Below, in pieces: positions 1 through 10,076 of a stretch of DNA of 64,000 bases (its first letter is position 1; every line of letters starts with the position of its first letter). Made by a program: the position numbers and the translations under genes. This DNA comes from Hyphomicrobium sp. (lineage in GTDB: Bacteria > Pseudomonadota > Alphaproteobacteria > Rhizobiales > Hyphomicrobiaceae): assembly GCA_013141015.1 (NCBI GenBank), contig JABFRT010000007.1:10992-74991 (forward strand). Direction: 5' to 3'. The notes beneath the pieces were generated by a model, which worked only from the letters and a program-made list of their open reading frames with translations, was not told the DNA's origin and did no database searches.

Positions 1-2
1 CC

Positions 3-476
3 TCCATCGGCGCGATCATTGAAGTTGTCGCAGACGGCGTTCCGGCCGGATGGGGCGCGCCTCTCTACGGCAAACTCGATTCCGATCTCGCCAGCGCCAT
101 GATGTCGATCAACGCCGTCAAGGGTGTCGAGATCGGCGACGGCATGGCAGCCGCTCTTCTGACGGGTGAAGACAATGCCGATGAAATGCGCGCAGGCGTC
201 AGCGGCAAACCGGCGTTCTTGTCGAACCACGCTGGCGGCATTCTGGGCGGCATCTCCTCGGGCCAGCCTGTCGTCTGCCGGTTCGCGGTCAAACCAACCT
301 CGTCCATCCTGACGCCGCGCAAAACCATCGATAGCCAGGGCCACGAAACCGACATCGTCACCAAAGGCCGCCACGATCCGTGTGTTGGCATCCGCGCGGT
401 GCCGGTTGGCGAAGCCATGATGGCGATTGTGCTTGCCGATCACTTTCTGCGCCACCGCGGCCAGTGCGGCGTGTAA
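3..476 (+). CDS. aroC: chorismate synthase, C-terminal part (5' end outside window)
   Basis: Open frame from window edge; motifs [56 protein letters not shown]. Confidence 0.95.
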   Translation, partial: SIGAIIEVVADGVPAGWGAPLYGKLDSDLASAMMSINAVKGVEIGDGMAAALLTGEDNADEMRAGVSGKPAFLSNHAGGILGGISSGQPVVCRFAVKPTSSILTPRKTIDSQGHETDIVTKGRHDPCVGIRAVPVGEAMMAIVLADHFLRHRGQCGV

Positions 477-514
477 AAAACGCGACGCTTCATTTGTAGA
501 GTAACGAGGATTCC

Positions 515-2323
515 ATGCGAGTGTTGCGTTCGTCTGCCGTGGCCGTTTTAGCTCTGATTGCAAGCGTCAGCTTGTCCTTTGCAGCCGATATCGACGACGC
601 CCGCATGAAGGCTGCGGGCAGCGACGTTGGCAACGATTCTGGCAACTGGCTGCTTCATGGCCGCGACTATACCAACCAGCGCTTCTCGCCGCTCTCTCAG
701 ATCAACAGCACAACCGTCAAGCGCTTAGTGCCGAAGTGGATCTATCAAACCGGCACCGCGTCCACATTTCAAACAACACCGCTGGTTGCTGATGGCGTGA
801 TGTATCTGTCGGCACCATTTTCGCATGTCATGGCGGTCAATGCAGCAACGGGCGCTGAACTCTGGCGCTACGAACATAAGAGCACGGCCAAGAAATTATG
901 CTGCGGTCCGGCCAATCGCGGCGTTGCGCTCGGCTACGGCAAGGTCTACGTCGCAACCGTTGACGCGCACCTCGTCGCGCTCGATCAAAAGTCCGGCAAG
1001 GTTCTTTGGGACATCGCCATCGTCGCGCCCGACGGCGGCCCGACGGAAGACGCCGGCGTGCTTGCGGGCGATGCACTCAAAGACCAGAAGGTCACCGGCT
1101 CGACCGGCGTCGGCGCAGTCGCGGCACCTCTTGTTGTCAATGGCCTCGTGATTACCGGCATCACCGGCGTCGGCTACGGCTTGCACATCGACAGCGACCG
1201 CCCGGGCGCACCGCTCGGCGCGGTTGTCGGCATTGCCGGCCGCTATGGACGTCCGGGGTTCTTAGCGGCCTACGACGCGGCAACGGGAAAACGCGTCTGG
1301 AACTTCGACACCACGCAGGAAGGCTGGGAAGGCGAATTCCGCAACGCGACGCCCGACGGCGTGCCGATGCATCGCGACATCGCCGCTGAAAAGGCAGCAG
1401 CCGCGAGCAACAAGGACGCCTGGCGCTTCGGCGGCGGCTCGATCTGGCACACACCCGCTGTCGATCTCGAACGCGGCATGATCTTCCTCGGCATCGGCAA
1501 TCCGTCGCCGCAAGCCGCTGGCGAGGGCCGCCCAGGCGACAACCTTTACACCTCTTCGCTGGTCGCGCTTGATTTGAAATCCGGCAAACTCGTCTGGCAC
1601 TACCAACAGATTCCCCATGATATCTGGGGCTACGACGTCGCCAGCCCACCCGTGCTGTTCGACGCCAGCGTTGACGGCAAACCGGTTGCAGCCGTCGGCC
1701 ACGCCTCCAAGCTCGGCTGGTACTACGTGCACGACCGCGCCACCGGCAAACTGCTGTTCAAGTCGGAGGCGTTCGTGCCGCAGGAAAATCTGTTCGGCTT
1801 GCCGACGCCCGAGGGCACCAAGATTTCGCCCGGCGTCGGCGGCGGCGCCAACTGGTCGCCGGTTTCACTCGACACGAAGAATGCCATCGTTTACGTCGCC
1901 GCCATGCACGCGCCGACCATCTATCGGACAGCGGAACTACCGGCAGCCGGCGGCAAACCGGCCATCCGCTACAACGTTCTCGACACCTCGCCTCCGGAAA
2001 AGTGGGGCACACTGACGGCCATCGATCTCGCGGCGAAGGGTAAGATCATTTGGCAGCACAAAACCAAAGACCCGCTGGTCGGCGGCGTGCTCGCTACCGC
2101 GGGCGGCCTAGTGTTCAACGGCGAAGGCAGCGGCGACGTTGCCGCATTTGACAGCAAAACCGGCGAGAAGCTGTGGCGCTTTGCGTGCGGCGCGGGCGTC
2201 AATGCGCCACCCATATCGTACGCTATCGACGGCAAGCAATACGTTGCAGTGGCCGCCGGCGGCAGCCAGATCTGGGGCTTCCGCCAGGGCGGCGCGGTGA
2301 TCGTGTTCGGCCTTGCCGACTAA
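515..2323 (+). CDS. PQQ-dependent (quinoprotein) dehydrogenase, alcohol dehydrogenase-like beta-propeller, secreted
   Basis: Signal peptide; vicinal Cys (KLCCGP); repeated W-docking/PQQ propeller motifs (ALDQKSGKVLWD, ALDLKSGKLVWHYQ, AFDSKTGEKLWRF); RPGDNLYTSSLVALD. Confidence 0.88.
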   Translation: MRVLRSSAVAVLALIASVSLSFAADIDDARMKAAGSDVGNDSGNWLLHGRDYTNQRFSPLSQINSTTVKRLVPKWIYQTGTASTFQTTPLVADGVMYLSAPFSHVMAVNAATGAELWRYEHKSTAKKLCCGPANRGVALGYGKVYVATVDAHLVALDQKSGKVLWDIAIVAPDGGPTEDAGVLAGDALKDQKVTGSTGVGAVAAPLVVNGLVITGITGVGYGLHIDSDRPGAPLGAVVGIAGRYGRPGFLAAYDAATGKRVWNFDTTQEGWEGEFRNATPDGVPMHRDIAAEKAAAASNKDAWRFGGGSIWHTPAVDLERGMIFLGIGNPSPQAAGEGRPGDNLYTSSLVALDLKSGKLVWHYQQIPHDIWGYDVASPPVLFDASVDGKPVAAVGHASKLGWYYVHDRATGKLLFKSEAFVPQENLFGLPTPEGTKISPGVGGGANWSPVSLDTKNAIVYVAAMHAPTIYRTAELPAAGGKPAIRYNVLDTSPPEKWGTLTAIDLAAKGKIIWQHKTKDPLVGGVLATAGGLVFNGEGSGDVAAFDSKTGEKLWRFACGAGVNAPPISYAIDGKQYVAVAAGGSQIWGFRQGGAVIVFGLAD

Positions 2324-2982
2324 GCCTTCAAAAGCAAATCCGCGAACACGAAACCGTCGCGCTCGACCACTTCGCCGGTTTCAATTGACAGCGCGCGCGA
2401 AAACATCGGGCCCGCCGCCACGCAGGTGTGGAACTCGCCATTCTCGCCGCACGGATCAACGCCCGGCGGCAAGTCCGCGAGGAAGCGGTCATCGAACACG
2501 CGCCCCGCGAATGATTTGTCGAGATGGCGCGGATCAAGCGTTGCAATGTATGTCCGAAGCCCTCCCGCGATCATATCGCGGGCCAATTGAGCCGTCGGAA
2601 TTTGCCAAAGCGGAAACAGCGGTTTTAAACCCGTTCCCGCAAGCTTCTCCTCGCGATAGGCGCGGATATCTTCCAGGAATAAATCGCCAAACGCCATCGC
2701 CTCAATTCCACCGGCGACTTGCGCTGCCACGAAATCGCCCATCAGCTTGGCATAGACCTCATTCGAACATGGCCACGGCAGATCGATGACATGCAACGGC
2801 AGTCCCGCCGCGGCCGCCTGCGCTTCCAGAATATTCCGCCTGACGCCATGCATGGCAACCCGGTCGAACGCGGCGTTGACCGTTGTCACAAGACCCACAA
2901 CCTCAACGCTTGGATCAGCCCGCAACACATGCAGCGCCCACGCGCTGTCCTTGCCACTCGACCAACTCAGCAACGTTTTCAA
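2320..2982 (-). CDS. Dph6-like (diphthine--ammonia ligase family) ATP-pyrophosphatase
   Basis: N-terminal PP-loop LLSWSSGKDSAWALH; conserved GDLFLEDIRAYREEKL and GENGEFHT motifs. Confidence 0.8.
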   Translation of the reverse strand: MKTLLSWSSGKDSAWALHVLRADPSVEVVGLVTTVNAAFDRVAMHGVRRNILEAQAAAAGLPLHVIDLPWPCSNEVYAKLMGDFVAAQVAGGIEAMAFGDLFLEDIRAYREEKLAGTGLKPLFPLWQIPTAQLARDMIAGGLRTYIATLDPRHLDKSFAGRVFDDRFLADLPPGVDPCGENGEFHTCVAAGPMFSRALSIETGEVVERDGFVFADLLLKA

Positions 2983-3052
2983 TTCATCCGCTCCCGCGCT
3001 ATAGATTGCCTCTCGCCTAGCTGGTTCCGCCGTTCAGGGAAACCCCGAAATC

Positions 3053-3757
3053 ATGAGCGCATTCCGCAATATTGTTGTCCTGACCGGCGCCGGGCTTTCC
3101 GCTGAAAGCGGGCTCGCGACGTTTCGTGATCCCAACGGCATCTGGGCAAAGTACGACGTAGAAGATGTCGCGACACCTGAAGGTTTCGCGCGCAACCCGC
3201 AGCTCGTTCACGAATTCTACAACATGCGCCGCCGCGCCCACGCAGGCGTCACGCCGAACGCCGCGCATGCAGCGCTCGCCCGGCTGGAGCAGCACATTCC
3301 CGGCACCGTAATCGTCACGCAAAACGTCGATGCCCTTCATGAAGCCGCCGGCAGCCGCAATCTTATTCACATGCACGGCGAAGCTTTAAAGGTCTGGTGC
3401 ATCGCCTGCGACGCACGCCACGCTTGGCGCGATGACCTTTCAACATCAACGCCTTGCCCGTCGTGCACAAAACCAGGCGGCGTGCGCCCCGACGTCGTGT
3501 GGTTCGGCGAAATGCCCTACCACATGGAGCGCATCACGCGCCTGCTCTCCAACTGCGATCTGTTCATCTCCATCGGCACCAGCGGCAACGTCTATCCGGC
3601 TGCGGGCTTCGTTGCCGCCTCCCGCAAATCAGGCGCGCACACCGTCGAACTCAATCTTGAGCCGTCGCAAGGTGCCAGCCTGTTTGCCAAAGCGATCTAC
3701 GGGCCCGCCACCGCGGTCGTACCCGCATACGTTGATCGCCTGATCAACGGCGCTTAG
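3053..3757 (+). CDS. cobB: NAD-dependent protein deacylase, sirtuin family
   Basis: GAGLSAESGLATFRD, TQNVDALHEAAGS, HMHGE, Zn ligands CIAC/CPSC, FYNMRRR (CobB/SIRT5-like Y..R). Confidence 0.93.
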   Translation: MSAFRNIVVLTGAGLSAESGLATFRDPNGIWAKYDVEDVATPEGFARNPQLVHEFYNMRRRAHAGVTPNAAHAALARLEQHIPGTVIVTQNVDALHEAAGSRNLIHMHGEALKVWCIACDARHAWRDDLSTSTPCPSCTKPGGVRPDVVWFGEMPYHMERITRLLSNCDLFISIGTSGNVYPAAGFVAASRKSGAHTVELNLEPSQGASLFAKAIYGPATAVVPAYVDRLINGA

Positions 3758-4986
3758 CGCCGGAACACCGTGACGGCTTCGACGTGCGGCGAATACTGGA
3801 ACTGATCAATCGGCGTGACGGCTTGCATTTTGTAACCACCATCGATCAGAATGCGCGCATCCCGCGCCAGTGTCGCTGGGTTGCACGACACGGCAACAAT
3901 CGTCTTCAGCTTCGATTTCGCCAGCATTTTGGCTTGTGCTTCGGCGCCCGCCCGCGGCGGATCAAACACCGCCGCATCATGCTCGTTTAATTCCAAAGCC
4001 GAGAGTGGCTCACGAAACAGATCACGCACCAGCGTCGTTACCGGCTTGATGCCTTTGGCCTTGCGCACGCCTTGCGCAAGCGCGGCAATCGCCGTCTTAT
4101 CGCTGTCTACAGCAAACACTTTGGCCCGCGCCGCAACCGGAAACGTGAATGCGCCGGCGCCTGCAAAAAGATCAACCACGCTTTTGACCTTGCCGATCCC
4201 TTGCACGACAAGATCTGCCATCGCCTGTTCAGCCGCCGCCATCGCCTGGATAAAAATGCCCGGCGCAAGCGGCACCTCGGCCGCACCGAACATCAGGAAC
4301 GGCGCAATCGCTTCATAGATCTGATCGTCTTCAACGTTGATGCGCGCCAGCCCGAGAGCACTTGCGTCTTTGGCAATCGCCGCACGCATCGCTGGCGTTA
4401 GCGTCTTTTCAATTCCATTGACGGCGATGTCGAGACCTGCCGCCGACATGGTCACAGACACGCGGGCTTCGCCTCGCTTTGACATCAGCGGATGCAGAAG
4501 TTTTTTCAAACCCGGCAGAACCGCAACGATGCGCGGCTCAAGCACGGGGCATTCTACCATGTCGACGAGATCATGCGATCCGCCCTCATGGAATCCGATA
4601 TGCATGCCGGTGTCAGTGCCGCGCGCCGTCAACACAGCCCGGCGGCGTTTGCCATGAGGCCGCACCAGCGGCGCCACCTCCGCATTGATGCCGCGCGCGC
4701 GGAACGCCGCCACAACTGTCTCACGCTTCCATATCGCATACGTTTCTGCCGCCATATGCTGCAACGCGCAACCGCCGCAGGTTCCGAAGTGCCGGCAGAC
4801 CGGCGCCGTCCGGTGTGCGCTCGGTTCGAGCACTTCGGCAAGAGTTGCCCGGCCTGCTTCGAACGATGCGCGCACCCGTTCGCCAGCCAGCGTGAAGGGC
4901 ACGAACACCGGGCCATCGGGCCCGTCCACCACCCCATCGCCCTGCGCACCGACACGGGCAATCACAAGCTCACGCGTATTCGTCAT
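3754..4986 (-). CDS. class I SAM-dependent RNA (uracil-5-)methyltransferase, RlmD/TrmA family
   Basis: N-terminal TRAM-like part, CRHFGTCGGCALQH FeS cysteines, DLFAGAGAFTFPVA, FDPPRAGAEAQ, VSCNPATLARD. Confidence 0.88.
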   Translation of the reverse strand: MTNTRELVIARVGAQGDGVVDGPDGPVFVPFTLAGERVRASFEAGRATLAEVLEPSAHRTAPVCRHFGTCGGCALQHMAAETYAIWKRETVVAAFRARGINAEVAPLVRPHGKRRRAVLTARGTDTGMHIGFHEGGSHDLVDMVECPVLEPRIVAVLPGLKKLLHPLMSKRGEARVSVTMSAAGLDIAVNGIEKTLTPAMRAAIAKDASALGLARINVEDDQIYEAIAPFLMFGAAEVPLAPGIFIQAMAAAEQAMADLVVQGIGKVKSVVDLFAGAGAFTFPVAARAKVFAVDSDKTAIAALAQGVRKAKGIKPVTTLVRDLFREPLSALELNEHDAAVFDPPRAGAEAQAKMLAKSKLKTIVAVSCNPATLARDARILIDGGYKMQAVTPIDQFQYSPHVEAVTVFRR

Positions 4987-5112
4987 CGCCAGCAGCTTTC
5001 AACGGCCATATCTTTCAAGTCCCGGTCAAATTTGCAGTAAGCTGCCATTGCCAATCGCGTATCGGCACGCCACCTCAAGGGTTGGCGCTCACATGTACCA
5101 TGGAGACGTTCG

Positions 5113-5535
5113 ATGAAAACCGCAATTGCAGCTGCTCTCTTCGCCTTACTTCTTCCCGCCACGGCCTTTGCCGGGATGACTGCAACGCCGTCGCCTGCGG
5201 GCGCCAAAGTGTTGTTCGTCGAACCGAAAGCGGGTGCTGAGGTCACAAGCCCCGTTACGGTAAAATTTGGTATTGAAGGCATGGAAGTTGCCCCCGCCGG
5301 AACTGATAAGCCGAATTCCGGCCACCATCACCTGATCATCGACACCAAGCTTGCCGACCCTAAGGCTGCAATTCCAGCCGACGCCAATCACATCCACTTC
5401 GGCAAAGGGCAGACAGAAACGAAGATCGATCTGAAGCCCGGCCAGCACACGCTGCAACTTGTGCTCGGCGACAAGAACCACGTTCCGCACACGCCGCCGG
5501 TCGTGTCCGAGGTGATAACCATCACCGTCAAGTAG
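5113..5535 (+). CDS. DUF4399-type secreted protein
   Basis: Signal peptide; VLFVEPKAGAEVTSPVTVKFGIEGMEVAPAG...GHHHLIID...HIHFGKGQTE...L.PGQHTLQLVLGD. Confidence 0.75.
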   Translation: MKTAIAAALFALLLPATAFAGMTATPSPAGAKVLFVEPKAGAEVTSPVTVKFGIEGMEVAPAGTDKPNSGHHHLIIDTKLADPKAAIPADANHIHFGKGQTETKIDLKPGQHTLQLVLGDKNHVPHTPPVVSEVITITVK

Positions 5536-5563
5536 CGGCGCAGATTACGCGTCCGCGGAAAAA

Positions 5564-5595
5564 CGGAAGGCAATAAAAACGGAAGGCAATAAAAA
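5564..5595. repeat. perfect 16-bp tandem duplication (cggaaggcaataaaaa x2)
   Basis: Read directly: 5564-5579 and 5580-5595. Confidence 0.9.
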
Positions 5596-5596
5596 A

Positions 5597-5630
5597 GGCA
5601 GAGGAGGTTTAACCCTCATCTGCCTGCTTT
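5597..5630. terminator. probable factor-independent terminator between DUF4399 gene and convergent dxs
   Basis: GGCAGAGGAG...CTCATCTGCC stem (one mismatch) with A-run upstream and T-rich run downstream. Confidence 0.6.
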
Positions 5631-5744
5631 TCCGACCATACAAAAACACTACCACACCAGCGTTGCGCTCGCCAGAAATTTCTATGGTTAGCGCCAAAAA
5701 GCTTGTCAAAACGAGCGTTCGTTTTGCATGCGCCGGCAGCAGAC

Positions 5745-7661
5745 CTATGCCCGGCCACCAAGCTCGCTGACCAACTTCTCGCGGCCGAGCGCCTTGAACA
5801 CCGTGGCAACAATCCCATCGGCGGAGAGACCGGCTGCGTCGTACATCGCTTCCGGCTTGCCGTGGTCAATGAACACGTCCGGCAATACTTTGCTGCGCAC
5901 CTTCAAGCCATGATCCAGCAGGCCTTCATCCGACAGATAGTGCAGCACATAGCTGCCAAAACCGCCAATGGATCCTTCCTCGACCGTCACCAGCACTTCA
6001 TGATTTTGCGCCAGCAGCTTGATCAGATCCTTGTCGAGCGGCTTGGCAAAGCGCGCATCCGCAACCGTCGTTGAGAGGCCGAAACCCGCCAGTTGATCGG
6101 CCGCGCGCAGGCATTCGGCGAGGCGCGTTCCAAGCGACAGCAGCGCCACCTTCGATCCTTGCCGCAACACGCGGCCTTTGCCGATTTCAAGCGCAACGCC
6201 TTCTTGCGGCATCTCAACACCGGTGCCCTCGCCACGCGGATAGCGCAGCGCGCTTGGCCGGTCGTCAATCGCTACCTGCGTCGCCACCATGTGCATCAGC
6301 TCGGCTTCATCCGCCGCCGCCATGATCACCATATCCGGCAAGCAGCCGAGATAGGCGACGTCGAACGAGCCTGCGTGCGTTGCGCCGTCAGCTCCAACCA
6401 GCCCGGCCCGATCAAGCGCAAACCGCACCGGCAATTTCTGAATTGCAACATCATGCACGACTTGATCGTAAGCACGCTGCAGGAAGGTCGAATAAATCGC
6501 CACGAACGGCTTGAAGCCTTCCGTTGCCAAGCCGGCAGCAAACGTCACGGCGTGCTGCTCAGCTATTCCGACATCGAACGTGCGCTCGGGAAAGCGCTTG
6601 CCGAACACGTCGAGGCCGGTGCCGTCGGGCATCGCCGCGGTGATCGCTACAATCTTGTCGTCGGTCCCGGCGGCCTGAACCAGACTGTCGGCGAACACGC
6701 GCGTGAAGCTGGGCGCGTTGGCCTTGGGCTTCACCTGCGCGCCGGTGACGACGTTGAACTTGCTGACACCGTGATATTTGTCGTCGGACGCTTCAGCCGG
6801 CGCGTAACCTTTGCCCTTCTTGGTCACGACGTGAACCAGGATCGGCCCTTGCTTGGCGTCGCGGATATTTTTCAAAACCGGCAATAGCTGATTGAAATCG
6901 TGGCCATCGATCGGACCGACGTAATAAAAGCCGAGTTCCTCAAACCACTGGCCGCCCTGCCACAGGTGGCGCGTATATTCTTCCATACGCGCGGCGCGGC
7001 GTTCCCACTTCTTCGGCAGCTTTTGCGCCAGCTGCTTGGCGAAGTCGCGAATCTGCAGATAGGTGCCGCTCGACGTGCCCCGCGCCAGATAAGCCGACAG
7101 CGCACCGGTGGGCGGCGCAATTGACATGTCATTGTCGTTGAGGATCACAATCAGCCGCTCATCGCGTGCGCCGGCATTATTGATCGCTTCGTACGCCATG
7201 CCGGCACTCATCGCGCCGTCACCGATCACCGCGATCACGTTGTTGTCGCCGCCCGTCAGATCGCGGGCCACAGCCATGCCGAGCGCCGCTGAAATCGAGG
7301 TTGAGGAATGGGCCGCGCCGAATGGATCGTATTCGCTCTCGTCGCGCTTGGTGAAGCCGGACAACCCGCCCGGCTGGCGCAGCGTGCGGATGCGGTCGCG
7401 GCGGCCGGTGATGATTTTGTGCGGATAGGCCTGGTGGCCGACATCCCAGATCAAGCGGTCTCGCGGCGTATCGAACACCCAATGCAGGGCAACCGTCAGT
7501 TCAACGACGCCCAGACCGGCGCCAAGATGCCCGCCCGTCACCGACACCGCGTCAATCGTCTCGTGGCGCAGCTCGCTCGCAAACTGAGGCAGATCGCTCT
7601 CTGCCAGTTTGCGCAGATCAGCGGGCGTTTTGACCGTGTCGAGAAGCGGCGTTTTGCTCAC
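5745..7661 (-). CDS. dxs: 1-deoxy-D-xylulose-5-phosphate synthase
   Basis: [66 protein letters not shown]-like [17 protein letters not shown]. Confidence 0.97.
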   Translation of the reverse strand: MSKTPLLDTVKTPADLRKLAESDLPQFASELRHETIDAVSVTGGHLGAGLGVVELTVALHWVFDTPRDRLIWDVGHQAYPHKIITGRRDRIRTLRQPGGLSGFTKRDESEYDPFGAAHSSTSISAALGMAVARDLTGGDNNVIAVIGDGAMSAGMAYEAINNAGARDERLIVILNDNDMSIAPPTGALSAYLARGTSSGTYLQIRDFAKQLAQKLPKKWERRAARMEEYTRHLWQGGQWFEELGFYYVGPIDGHDFNQLLPVLKNIRDAKQGPILVHVVTKKGKGYAPAEASDDKYHGVSKFNVVTGAQVKPKANAPSFTRVFADSLVQAAGTDDKIVAITAAMPDGTGLDVFGKRFPERTFDVGIAEQHAVTFAAGLATEGFKPFVAIYSTFLQRAYDQVVHDVAIQKLPVRFALDRAGLVGADGATHAGSFDVAYLGCLPDMVIMAAADEAELMHMVATQVAIDDRPSALRYPRGEGTGVEMPQEGVALEIGKGRVLRQGSKVALLSLGTRLAECLRAADQLAGFGLSTTVADARFAKPLDKDLIKLLAQNHEVLVTVEEGSIGGFGSYVLHYLSDEGLLDHGLKVRSKVLPDVFIDHGKPEAMYDAAGLSADGIVATVFKALGREKLVSELGGRA

Positions 7662-7790
7662 CGTGCGAACCCTTTGCCGAGACCAGTGTCTTGGTTATGT
7701 CACAGTGGGCGGCCCCCGCAAGCGGCCAATGTTCGCATGTTTCAGGCGCCGGCCACACAAGACCGCCTCAAGCCGCCAGTTGCCGGGAAT

Positions 7791-7829
7791 GGCCGCTAAC
7801 TGGGGTCGCTATTTGGGGCCGCTAACTGG
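7791..7829. repeat. three tandem 13-bp units in the xseB-dxs intergenic region
   Basis: GGCCGCTAACTGG / GGTCGCTATTTGG / GGCCGCTAACTGG, contiguous. Confidence 0.85.
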
Positions 7830-7841
7830 CCCCGTGGCGGC

Positions 7842-8108
7842 TCAGCCCTCCGGGTCCAGCGGCTCGCTGCCCTTGGGGCGGCCGTCCGCTCCAAAGGTTA
7901 GCTTTTCGACCTTGGCTTCAGCCTGCTTCAACAGCTGATCGCAATGGCTCCTGAGCGCTTCCCCGCGCTCATAGATGGCGATACTTTCTTCAAGCTCAAC
8001 ATCGCCGCGCTCCAGCCGCCCGACGATGCTTTCCAGCTCCTTCAAGGCGCGCTCAAACGTCATCTCCTTGATATCGGCGTGGCTCTTTGAGGGTGCTCTG
8101 GTCGTCAT
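7842..8108 (-). CDS. xseB: exodeoxyribonuclease VII small subunit
   Basis: [54 protein letters not shown]. Confidence 0.95.
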   Translation of the reverse strand: MTTRAPSKSHADIKEMTFERALKELESIVGRLERGDVELEESIAIYERGEALRSHCDQLLKQAEAKVEKLTFGADGRPKGSEPLDPEG

Positions 8109-8149
8109 GCGGCTTGCTCTCTAAATCGGGATGCGGAGACAGGCAGGGC

Positions 8150-9094
8150 TTAGCGCCCCGTCTCCATCAGGGTTTTGACATGCACCGCTACTGATCTGGC
8201 GAGCCCCGTCAAGTTGTAACCGCCTTCGAGCATCGATACCACCCGGCCGTTGGCGTGGCGGCGCGCGATGCCGGTCAGTTGCTCGGTCGCCCAAAGAAAG
8301 TCGGCCTCGACCAATTGCAGCCCGCCGAGCGGATCATCCCGGTGCGCGTCGAAGCCGGCGGAAATGAAAACGACATCGGGCGCGAAATTATGCAGCGGCG
8401 CAAGGATGCGTTCGCGAAACGCGTCTTCAAATGTTGCCCGGCCGTCGCCTTCGCGCAGCGGCGCGTTGAAGATATTGCCTGCGCCCGTTTCGCTGACGTC
8501 GCCGGTGCCGGGAAACAACGGCATCTGATGGGTCGAGCCGTAGAACAGATCCTTGTCGGACCAAAAGATCTGTTGTGTTCCGTTGCCGTGATGCACATCG
8601 AAATCTACAACCGCGACACGTTCAGCACCATGCTTAGCGCGCGCATAATGCGCGGCAATCGCAATGTTGTTGAACAGGCAGAAGCCCATCGCCTTGTGGC
8701 TTTCGGCGTGGTGACCGGGCGGGCGCACCTGGCAAAACACGTTGGCGGCTTCCCGCGCCATGACCATGTCAACAGCGTCAAGCCCCGCGCCAACCGCGCG
8801 CCGCGCTGCCTCCCACGAGCCGGGCGACACGACCGTATCACCGTCGATATGGCGCCCACCCTCTTTCACGCCCTCAACCGCATCGCGCATGCGCTGCAAA
8901 TGCGATGGACGATGCGCCATCACGATGTATTCGGCGTCGTCATCACGCAGCGGCGCTTCGTGGCGCACCAGATCCTTGTAGACCTCATGCTCCAGAACCT
9001 TGTCGATGGCCCGCATGCGATCAGACCGCTCCGGGTGATGTGCCCCGGTATCATGGCCAACAAATGCAGAATGCGTGATCAGCGCCGTTGTCAT
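8150..9094 (-). CDS. histone deacetylase family protein (class II/AcuC-like)
   Basis: RPPGHHAESHKAMGFCLFNNIAIAA, VVDFDVHHGNGTQQIFW, SAGFDAHRDDPLGGL, LEGGYN. Confidence 0.93.
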   Translation of the reverse strand: MTTALITHSAFVGHDTGAHHPERSDRMRAIDKVLEHEVYKDLVRHEAPLRDDDAEYIVMAHRPSHLQRMRDAVEGVKEGGRHIDGDTVVSPGSWEAARRAVGAGLDAVDMVMAREAANVFCQVRPPGHHAESHKAMGFCLFNNIAIAAHYARAKHGAERVAVVDFDVHHGNGTQQIFWSDKDLFYGSTHQMPLFPGTGDVSETGAGNIFNAPLREGDGRATFEDAFRERILAPLHNFAPDVVFISAGFDAHRDDPLGGLQLVEADFLWATEQLTGIARRHANGRVVSMLEGGYNLTGLARSVAVHVKTLMETGR

Positions 9095-9113
9095 GTCAAT
9101 GAACCGGTCCCAC

Positions 9114-9995
9114 TCACGCCAGCTCTGAAACCCGGGCGATTTTCACACCCGGCGGCGGTTTGCTGTCGGCCGGCACAAAGAAATCGGGCGCCAAGGGGAT
9201 CGACGGATCAACGCGGTAATGCTCGAAATCAGTCACACCACCGGTTGCGTGCAGGAACGTATCGTCGATCAGGAAATTTCCGGTGAACGATTTTGACGGC
9301 TGCGCAAATATGAGATGAGCGGCATCCGACAGGATGTCCGGCGTGCGGCTCATACGCATCAGCTTATCGCCACCAAGCACGTTCTTGATCGCAGCCGTCG
9401 CAATCGTTGTGCGCGGCCACAGCGCGTTGACCGCGATACCGTCCTTCTTCAGCTCTTCCGCCATGCCAAGCACACACAAGCTCATGCCATACTTGGCAAT
9501 CGAATAGGCGACGTGTCCGCCGAACCAGCGCGGGTGCATGTCGAGCGGCGGCGACATCATCAGAATGTGCGGATTGGCCGAGCGGCGCAGATGCGGCAGG
9601 CACGTCTTCGACACGAGGAACGTGCCGCGCGTGTTGATGCCCATCATCAGATCGAAGCGCTTCATATCGGTCTTGTCGGTGTTGGTCAGCGATATCGCGC
9701 TCGCGTTGTTGACGCAGATATCGATGCCGCCGAACGTTGCGACGGTCAGATCCACGGCGCGCTGCACTTGCTCTTCATCGCGGATATCGCAGACGATGGG
9801 CAAAGCGATGCCGCCCGCATCCTGGATTTCTTTGGCCGCCGAATGGATCGTGCCTTCGAGTTTGGGGTGGGGTTCCGCTGTCTTGGCGGCAATCGCCAGG
9901 CGGGCACCGTCGCGGGCCGCGCGCTTGGCGATTGCTAAGCCGATGCCCCGGCTGCCACCGGTAATGAAAAGCGTCTTGTCCTTGAGAGAAGCCAT
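9114..9995 (-). CDS. short-chain dehydrogenase/reductase (HSDL2-like)
   Basis: FITGGSRGIGLAIAKRAARDGARLAIAAKTAEPHPKLEGTI; NNASAI; YSIAKYGMSL. Confidence 0.9.
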   Translation of the reverse strand: MASLKDKTLFITGGSRGIGLAIAKRAARDGARLAIAAKTAEPHPKLEGTIHSAAKEIQDAGGIALPIVCDIRDEEQVQRAVDLTVATFGGIDICVNNASAISLTNTDKTDMKRFDLMMGINTRGTFLVSKTCLPHLRRSANPHILMMSPPLDMHPRWFGGHVAYSIAKYGMSLCVLGMAEELKKDGIAVNALWPRTTIATAAIKNVLGGDKLMRMSRTPDILSDAAHLIFAQPSKSFTGNFLIDDTFLHATGGVTDFEHYRVDPSIPLAPDFFVPADSKPPPGVKIARVSELA

Positions 9996-10076
9996 GCGGG
10001 CATCCTTTTTTTGCAGTCGTTGGGCAGAGCTTAGAGTGTCCGGTCGGACTAGTTAAGTCCAGGCCTCCAATCAGGG

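Noticed and set aside
515-2323. Assignment as lanthanide-dependent XoxF methanol dehydrogenase
   Set aside because: Cannot confirm the extra metal-ligand Asp by eye; left as generic PQQ dehydrogenase
8255-9286. 343-aa plus-strand ORF
   Set aside because: Antisense to the histone deacetylase-family gene; no recognisable domain
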